Shown: positions 1 to 13,700 of the stretch, one piece after another
How positions within the stretch are numbered: position 1 is the stretch's first letter
Layout of the letters: every line of letters begins with the position of its first letter
NCBI GenBank assembly: GCA_949130485.1
Contig: OX422204.1
Coordinates: 3,004,515 to 3,068,514, forward strand
DNA from: Agelas oroides
Taxonomy: Eukaryota; Porifera; Demospongiae; Agelasida; Agelasidae
Length of the DNA stretch: 64,000 bases
Direction: 5' to 3'
Position numbers and translations under genes: made by a program
Notes under the pieces: generated by a model
Seen by the model: only the letters and a program-made list of their open reading frames with translations
Databases searched by the model: none
Told to the model about the DNA's origin: nothing

Positions 1-71
1 ATTTTGCCTCTTACAATGCAAAACCCCACAAAATTGAAGCTTGCCTGGAAATGAGGTTAGTGCTGCCTTAC

Positions 72-4465
<4,394 letters not shown>

Positions 4466-4634
4466 ACCTTTACTTTCTACATGCTCCTGGGTAAATCAGC
4501 AGCAAGTTCATTTACAGCCTCATTTCCAAATATAGCGCACTTAAACACCATCACGTGACTATGGTGTGTCTCATTCCCAGACCGACTCCAAAACCGTTTT
4601 GCATTGGAGTAGGCTGGGAACGGGTCTATTGGCG
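4466..4634. promoter_or_regulatory. Bidirectional PIKFYVE/ACER3 promoter
   Basis: Only about 170 bp separate the two start codons, so the genes must share a promoter. It contains atcacgtgac at 4550-4559, which differs by one base from the palindromic CLEAR/E-box gtcacgtgac bound by MiT/TFE factors. The box is flanked by the inverted hexamers caccat and atggtg. No TATA box is obvious. Confidence 0.7.
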
Positions 4635-4752
4635 ATGCCTCCCTACATTGCTCCAGAGAAAAACCCGCTTGTTGGGTTCTGGGGAAAGCCCACATCTACG
4701 TTAGACTGGTGCGAGGAAAACTACGTCCAAAGCCGGTACATCGCTGAGTTCT
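4635..4752 (+). CDS. ACER3: ACER3 exon 1
   Basis: Starts at the ATG giving [20 protein letters not shown], with the family signature [10 protein letters not shown] and YIAEF. It ends T|gtgagt in phase 1, so the next codon (TGG, Trp) is split as in the family motif EFWNT. An upstream in-frame start is less likely because family members begin close to this point. Confidence 0.93.
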
Positions 4753-7700
4753 GTGAGTTAGATGCGAGCCAAAAACGTTGTGGTGGGCGTGGCTACTATT
4801 TTAGGATGCTCAGCACTCACAAGCTTCTGGGGCATTTAATGACCTTCCCAGCGTGTTCTGTGTGACTTTTATCTCCTTCTTCTCTCGTAGTCTTGTGCCC
4901 AATCCGCGTGCGTCTCCCAGCGAGAAACAGTCTGGTGAACGACGTCAAATTTCTTGGGCTTATTCCCAAAAAGTGGTAAGGACCAATGAGATTGTGAGAT
5001 CGGTAATTATTACTTCCCTTACAACAATAAATTTTTTTGTCTCTACTCGAGTATCCGTACCTTTTTGAGTGGGTTTGGTGTAATTGAATGTTGCTAGGTG
5101 ACACCGTCGCAAAAATGTGCACTAGCCCAAGAAATTCGACTTGGTTCACCAAACTGTTTCTCCTCGTGAGAGGGTGGGGTCTGGGGACGAGACTACTTCT
5201 CTTGATCCATCTCCTCTCCCATCTCCTCTCCCATCGTCTTCCTTCTCATCCTTCTTCTCCTCCATTTCTCTCTTTGCCCCTCCTTCCTTCCCCCCATTAG
5301 TCTCACTCCCAGATTATTATTGTGCATGCAGCATGTGGAAATATAGTCTGGGAGTGAGACTATTCTGCCCTCTACTTTCTCCCCTCTTGCAGGGAACACC
5401 ATCACCAATGTGTCCATGATAGTGCCTGCACTGGTAGGGTTGTGGAGCTGCTATAAGTTCCAGCTAGAAACAAGATACCTCATGGGCTACCTCGGACTGC
5501 TTTGTAAGTCATTCAGCAAATAGTCTTACTGGCCAGACTCTCAATAACACCTTGCATACAGTTTAGACCTTTGTTGTATACCTTTTTGTTTGTTTGTTTG
5601 TTTGTTTGTTTACCTCACAGTGGTAGGGGTGGGGTCACTGCTCTTCCATTGTACTCTTCTGTACAGCATGCAGGTAAGGGAACAAGATGGAAGTGAAGTG
5701 GAGGTGTTCTTTTTCTTGCTATAGCCATAAACATTTACCCTCTCGTAGAAAGTGGTCAAACAGCCTCAGGCTCTTTCTTGTGGAGGAAAGAGGAAATGAA
5801 CAAGGCTAACAACGTATGTTGTCAGACAACAGTTTTACTCTTCATCAAGTTTAAGTTGGTCAGAACATGCACTGAAATATCTGTGACAGTTTGGACTACA
5901 ATACCTTCTGCATTCAATAGTTTGGGCTGACCAAGCCAGTTGCTGGACTTTCTCCACACAGACCTAGCCTCATTCTCAAACTCTCATGCAATGGAGGAGA
6001 GAAGACTGGGAATGAGACTACTTCTTTTATCATGCTATTGAGAAACTTTATTACAGCATAACTGTTGCCATCCATGAACTATATTCTGTGTAGTGGTTGT
6101 TTTAGTTAACTAAACCTAAAACTAAAATCGTTTTAGCAAGGCGTTTTCATTGTAGTTAAAACTAAAACTAAAAGTTAATGCTACCTTAGTCCATTAATTA
6201 AACTACAACCAAACTACTTTAAAAATCACTCAAACATAGTTAATTTACCGATACTAGCTCTTTTTAGATTTAGCAGTTAAAACTACAGCTAAACTGAATG
6301 TATAGCCTAATTAAACTAAAACTAAACTACTAGTCCGAAGATTAAACTAATACAGCACTAATTCTTAACGTTTAATGCTGCCATTTGCTACAGCTGCTGG
6401 ATGAGCTGCCAATGTTGATACTGTCCGCCTTCCTGCTGTTTGCACTGTAAGCATTTTTTGATTGGTTGCTATGTGTTTTCTGCTTCCCAGTTGCTGGATG
6501 AACTGCCAATGTTATTTGGCTCCTCCCTCCTGCTCTATTCACTGTGAGTGGGGCAGGGTCACAGTAACTGTGCACTTTCACAAATCACCATTCCCATAGT
6601 CCCCTCTCTTACACACTTTCCTGTCTCCACCACCTTCTTCTCTCCGTCTGTTCTCTCTCTCCTCCCTATTTTCCATTTCATTCTCTCCTCCTATCTCCTT
6701 CCCTCCTCCCTGAGGTTCTCTTCCCCTTCCCTCCTCCCTAAGGTTCTCTTCCCCTCCCTCCCCCCTTCCCTCCTCCCTAAGGTTCTCTTCCCCTCCCTCC
6801 CTCCCCCCTTCCCTCCCTCCCCCCTTCCCTCCTCCCTAAGGTTCTCTTCCCCTCCCTCCCTCCCCCCTTCCCTCCTCCCTAAGGTTCTCTTCCCCTCCCT
6901 CCTTCCCTCCTCCCTAAGGTTCTCTTCCCCTCCCTCCCTCCCCCCTTCCCTCCTCCCTAAGGTTCTCTTCCCCTCCCTCCCTCCCCCCTTCCCTCCTCCC
7001 TAAGGTTCTCTTCCCCTCCCTCCTTCCCTCCTCCCTAAGGTTCTCTTCCCCTCCCTCCCTCCCCCCTTCCCTCCTCCCTAAGGTTCTCTTCCCCTCCCTC
7101 CCTCCCCCCTTCCCTCCTCCCTAAGGTTCTCTTCCCCTCCCTCCTTCCCTCCTCCCTAAGGTTCTCTTCCCCTCCCTCCCTCCCTCCTTCCCTCCTCCCT
7201 AAGGTTCTCTTCCCCTCCCTCCCCCCTCCCCTCCTCCCTAAGGTTCTCTTCCCCTCCCTCCCCCCTTCCCTCCTCCCTAAGGTTCTCCCCTCCCTCCCTC
7301 CCTCCTTCCCTCCTCTGCTTTTACTGTTCCTTCCCAAAGGAAGTAGACACCCATGCTATTTTCACAGCACTCTTGTTCTCATAATTTACAGTGAAATTGA
7401 AACCACAGAAAAGGGTCCTTGTTTTGGGGGGAGAATGGTATATACATTTCCCAGTGTACTACAGAAAACTTTTCACTTCAACTTTTTGTGTTTAAAAATT
7501 TGTCGTGTACAACCACTCTGCAATGTAGTACATATTTGCAAGTTAATATCTTGCATGTTTATATTTTGTTGTACTGAAGAAAAATAGAATGTGTTTTGAA
7601 GTTCAGACTTGTTCAATTTCTCTAGTTTGTTATGCTACGAGTGGTTGAAGAGATGCTGCTGTTATGAAATATTTTTTTCCTGCAGGTATGAGATGGGTCA

Positions 7701-10700
7701 AGTACGAGGAACCAAGACTGTTCGGACATACATCACAGCTGCTGTTCTCTTTGTATACCCTGCCGTTGTTTCATCGGTACATACTAAATTGTAGTCCCAG
7801 CTGGATCCTGGAATTTTCCCCGTGGATTTATTTGTCGCATTATTCATGAGTGCCTACTGTTGTTTACAGTAAATAACATCAGGCCTCTAGGATTGTCTTA
7901 TTGGTATGTACAAACCTGTATTGTCTTATTGGTACTTAGTACATACCAAATTTTAATTTGATTATCTAGCTGGGTCTGTGCCAAATTCATATCATCTCGT
8001 TGGTAAATACGAAATTTTTATTTGATTATGTAGTTGGTAATTTTATCTAATTGGTATGTACCAAACCCGCAATTGGTACATACCAAAATTTAATTTAATT
8101 ATCTAATTGGTATGTACCAGACCCCTATCATTTCATTGGTACATAACCAAATTTTAATTGGTATGTGAGCATGGATAAATAGCAGCCCCGATTCTACATG
8201 CAAATGAAGAACTGAAAGTGAAAACTGAGCAGGGCTAGATAGATCATGTAACTTGATCGTATTTGTTTGTGTGATCACGCAATCATAATCTTTGTTGGAC
8301 TTCCAAATACATCGAAAAATGCACATGTACCTGAAAATTGCAAGAGTGAGTAATCTTTTTGTAATGTTCTTGCTGGATGTTTACTGTTTTAGCCTCGCAC
8401 TATACCCTAGCTTTGATCGCTTGTAACCTGCATTTTTCATACGGCAACTGATGTATTTTTGGCTTGTGAAAATACAGATGTACTTGATGGTATAATGAGA
8501 GCATTTACCAGGGTTTCATTTGAGGGGGCAGGAGGGCATTTGCCCCCCTTCAAAAACCTGATTTACCCATCACCTCCTTACAATGTACGGCAGGTGGATA
8601 CCGTAGATCGGGAATTTTTCGCGGTAAAAATAATTCGTGTTTTAAATTTTTGTGTTAAAAATATTTTGTCACTTGACGGTTCCCCAAAGTAGCTCACATA
8701 CAATTTAAAATTTTTCCCGTGTTTAATTTTCATTGCTCCGGCGCACCAACGAAATTATTTTATTGGCGAAAATTTCCCGATCTACGGTAGGTTCCCTGGT
8801 ACTTGGTGTGCTTAAAGGTGAACAACAACACAAGTCTAAGTTGAAACAGTGTAGCTAGTGCTGCAATGACAGGTGTCATTTTAGCAGAATACCCCAATAG
8901 GCACTCCTAATCATTGTGCCAGGGGGTGTGCCCTGCTAGACTGCTGGAAGGCCAACAATCAATAGAAAGTTAGATGTGTAAGTAGATACTCAGAGGTGAC
9001 GAGACACAAGCAGCCATTTGTATAAGATTAGAGTTGTACGTAGCCATAAATTATTATTCGCCCATGTCTCTTGGCTAACAAACTGCTGCTGCAGTGTTTG
9101 TAGTTCATTCATACATTAATATTGATGTTTTTGCTGAGAGAGAATGAGAGAATCAGTTGGAATTCAGCTGAGGCCTCTACGCAATGCTGCTTATGTAGCT
9201 TGTCTTCCGCTTCTCTGCCAGGGGTCCAAGTGGCTTAATGGTAAGAGTGTCTGAGTAGTATTCTGGGTTCGAATCCCAGCTGGATCCCAGATTTTTTCCG
9301 TGGATTTATTTCTCACTCTCTCAGCAAAAACATCATTATTTGTGAGCGCCTACTGTGACAGTCGTTTACTGTAAACATCATCAAGCCTCGTTCATACATT
9401 GTGTATCTCAGCCATCACTATGAAGCTTATTGTAGTCATGACTCTTTCCTATTTCAGGTGTACATCTTCATCAACGATCCAACTTTTCATGAGGTTTGTG
9501 AAGTGAAGACTGTAGGTCTGGCTTGATTGTATGAGAACTGTTTGTTGTACTATCGTAGCCTCGTGAAAGAGCGCCCATTGGCGGAGCACCTTACAAGTGG
9601 GCGCTCTTTCAAGTGTTTATGCATTTACTTAACCACGAAAGAGCCTGTGTATGTTTACGACTCATTGCCCTTGAATTAACTGAATGTCAAAACAACAGAG
9701 CTGCCAGTCCTGGAAGCTCAAGTCCTGACAAACTCCAAAACACTTTTACTAAAAGGTATTTAGTTGTAGTGATCAGTAAAAAAAAAAAAAATATTTTTTT
9801 TTTTTTTTTGTTTTTTTTTTTTGTTTTTTTTTTTTCAGTTTTAGTATAGCAAGAGCGCATAAGAACGGGCGGCTAGAGTAAGAGCGTGTAACTACGTAAA
9901 ATTCGAAACCGGGCGAAATTTACCGCCAGTACTAAAAATAGTAACACGCCCTGCGCATGCTGCGTGACATAAGCCATTATGCATTGTTGCTAAGCACGCA
10001 CGTGACCGTGTGTTCTATTTTTAGTACGGTTCAATAATTTTGCCCGGACTACGGGCTTCTATTGGAGTTACACGCTCTTACTCTAGCCGCCCGTTCTTAT
10101 GCGCTCTTGGTATAGTTATGGTTTCTTCTTGGATGTTTTAATTTAGTTTAGTTATAGTTTCCAGTTTGGCAGTTAGTTGTAGTTTGATTAACTAAAATTT
10201 TAAAGGCCATACTAAAAGGTATTTAGTTAAACACTATTCCATACCAAGACCATTTCTAGCTTCATTCCAATACCATGTACCTGTACAAGAAATTGTGGCC
10301 TGGGAGATATTTCCAGAAGAAATTTGTACCTTCAAGTACTATTGATTGCCGTGAATTCAATTGATGCAATCAATGGCATATTGATTGCCGTGAATGCAAT
10401 TGACGCAATCAATGGCACGAGGCCATTCAATTAGGGGATATTACCTCGGAACCATCCCCCCCCCCCCCCTCCCCCTCAGGTTGCCTATGCACTCATGGTG
10501 ATTGCTATAACCCTGCAGGGCTTCTACTGCCTCAAGTGAGACAAACATATATACACGTGTCTGGCATTGCTGTAACTTAATTCCCATTCCTCTTTGATAT
10601 GACCTAGGAATACCATATATAGCGCTAAATTTTTTAGGGTCTAAATTTTCGCGAATAGTGATTTTGGAGAACTTCATTGAATAATTTTGAGACAGTAACT

Positions 10701-13700
10701 AAAACCTGTGTTGGTGTAAACTATGTCGTACATCATGCAAAGCTTGTGTAAACTATTATTTTACAGTTTCTACTTGAAAAGAGGTATATATAAGTAGCAA
10801 GAGCGCATAAGAACGGGCGGCTAGAGTAAGAGCGTGTAAATCCAATAGAAGCCCATAGTCCGGGCAAAATTATTGAACCATACTAAAAATAGAACACCCG
10901 GTCACGTGTGCGCTTAGCAACAATGCATAAGGGCTTATGTCAACGCAGCGTGCGCAGTGCGTGTTACTATTTTTAGTACTGGCGGTAAATTCCGCCCGGT
11001 TTCGAATTATACGTAGTTACACGCTCTTACTCTAGCCGCCCGTTCTTATGCGCTCTTGAAGTAGCACTATAGTACAAAGCTGTATATCACAAAGTGTGCA
11101 GCACGAATAACAATGCCAACGGCAACAAACAAGTGTTTTTTTTTCGGTACTATGGTGATAATTTTATCATACAAACCTTCAATTTCATTGCACGTTCAGA
11201 CACATTGCGCGTGACTTGTAGGACTGATACGGATTCTCGCATGACTTGTAGTAAAAAATATGGATTTTTATAAACTGCGTGCAGCTGCAAGGCAAAATTC
11301 CCCATTGACTCCCATACATTTGCATGAGTTAGACATATGATGAAGCCCTTATGCACGCATTTTGAGGGTTTATACCTAGTTTGATTACTCCTGCTTCGTG
11401 GTCTGCGTTTTGTCTACAGCTGTTTTGTCTACTCAATAACTATTTGCGGTAGTATGTGATACATTACTCAAATTAATACCACATCACATCACTTTCTCAT
11501 TGGATGAACAGCAGAGTATAATGGGTCATATACTCCTGTCATGTGAATAATAGTTTGTACAAATTGAATTATAGTTTCTCAATGTGGTGCAAGTTGGATA
11601 TACTACCTATACTCAGAGTATAAACACAATATACTCTGCTAGATTGTTTACCCTCAGCTGCGCCTTGAGTAAACTGTCTAGCGGAGTATAACAGTGTTTA
11701 TCCAATACTTAATGTGCCGTGAAATCTACTTGGTTGCTTATTGCACCGCTACATTAATCTAACAGATGCTTGTCATTACAACTTCTTTTGAGTCTTTGTG
11801 TCTGAATGCTACTCTTGCAGGTGCAACAACCCCTCTAACCTTCAGTTGTAGCGAAGACACTTAGGCAAAAACATTTTTGGTTTTGGTTACCATTCAGCCA
11901 AGGCAGACTTTGTCAGATGACTGTAGCCATTCTCTGGTACAATTAACTTAAGGGTGAAGCAAGAGATTGACCATTAACCATTTTGAGAGCTGGCACTGTT
12001 GCATTCTTTTCCTTCCAAAGCTGATAACAGGTCCATGGGAAGTTTGATGTATTGATGTTTGTTGCTTGGATACAGAAATGGGGCATCATAACACAGGAAG
12101 TTGTGGTGTGGTGCAGGAAGTGGAGACAGTGTTTTTTCTTTCATGTTTAGGAAGTACAATTCCTGGAAATATGTTTACTTTGGAGTGGCGTCTTTTGTCA
12201 TGTAAGTATCTGTGGTGAGTAAAATGCGAAAGCAGACATGGAAGGGACTGTTTATCCATTAGCCACAAAAGCTAGCTGGGTGAAGGTCGGCAAAAGAGGC
12301 TACTAAGCTATGTATCACAATGCAGGGGGAGGCTAGTAAATGTCACTAGCAGGGACACTTAATGGCCTGGAGACTGTTGCCCAGGCCTTCACCCAGCTAG
12401 CTTCTGTCATGAGTTCATCACGCGCAGTGACGTATCTGAATGTAAAACATCTGCAAAATTCTGAATCCCTTCTAAGTGATACCGTATTTGGTATGAATAT
12501 TGCAAGCGTTTGAGGTTTAATTTGCTGAGCATGCAGATCTAGTTTTGCGCACATAAGGAATTTTTCATGCCTTCATACTGTAGTTTGGAAATTTTTCTCT
12601 ATTAGTTGTTTTTGTGTGTCAAACAACAAAAAATTATACATGCAAAAATTAAACTATGCATACGCATTACCAAGAGTGCTACACTGTGGAATCATTGAGC
12701 AAAAAAAAAAAATTTATGAAAAAATTTTTAACGTGAAATACATTCAGCACAGAACTTCTATGGTACCTCCACCTGACTTTGTACATGACAAACACGTGAA
12801 ATAAACACTCCCTTAGTCAAGTAACCCCTCCTCTCTGTCTACCTCAAGTATAATTTGATGTCACTCATAAAATCCTCCATGTATCTAGTTTGTATACTGT
12901 AAGCAACCAAAACTGTATGTTTGGATACGAGCTTACCTCACTCTTAATAAATTATGTGAATATGATGTGTAATAGATTGATTTGTTTTCTTCTAAATCAG
13001 TTATGTGCTTGGGTTTGTGCTGTGGAACATTGACAACTATTTCTGTCCCAGCTTGAGGTAAGTGTGATAGTAGCATTGCTTATTACAGTAAGAGTGTGCA
13101 ACTCCCATATGGTTTCTAAACCCCCGCCATCTGGACAGTACAATCAGCAGTGAATATGCTTAGCGCAGCAAAGAGGCTTAAGGTATTTTCAGTGGAAAGA
13201 GAAAAACAACATTCGACAGGCAGACTACTTGTCTATGCCGTAACTATAAAATATTTGCTGTAGTGTTCACCCCCACACAAGCCCCCTAGAATGGCTTCAT
13301 GTTAAGTACCTGGTAAGCATATTCACTGCTGATCGCCTACCTCATACTGCTCAGATGGTGGGGGTTTAGAAACCATAATAATGGGAGTTGCACTCTTACT
13401 CTTGTTTATGTGTATGCACATAATGCGTTTACGTGGCGCCATTATAGTTCTTCCCCAGTCACAAAAGTATTTAAGTGGTTCCATGAAAATTCTGCACACC
13501 ATAAAATGTCATAGCTGTCAATCTAGAGCTTACCTGGCAGTATCCACTGAGTGAAAATGATTGAGGGCTGTGTTCATTGGTTGCTAGGTTATTTTTTTCT
13601 GACTATGTATCCCACTACCTCGCTAATTACTATATAGCTCCTTCTCTGAGCATAAGAGGCAGCTGTGCCATTGTCTAAGCACCTGCTTCTTATGGCTTCT

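Noticed and set aside
6548-7337. Ser/Pro/Leu-rich and Gly/Arg/Glu-rich ORFs of 100-151 codons
   Set aside because: They translate a pyrimidine-rich minisatellite inside an ACER3 intron, with no homology or splice support.
9228-9290. Functional tRNA gene
   Set aside because: A and B boxes are good, but the sequence is embedded in a repeated unit with a second copy at 58.8 kb and the stems do not pair fully; a SINE-type origin is more likely.
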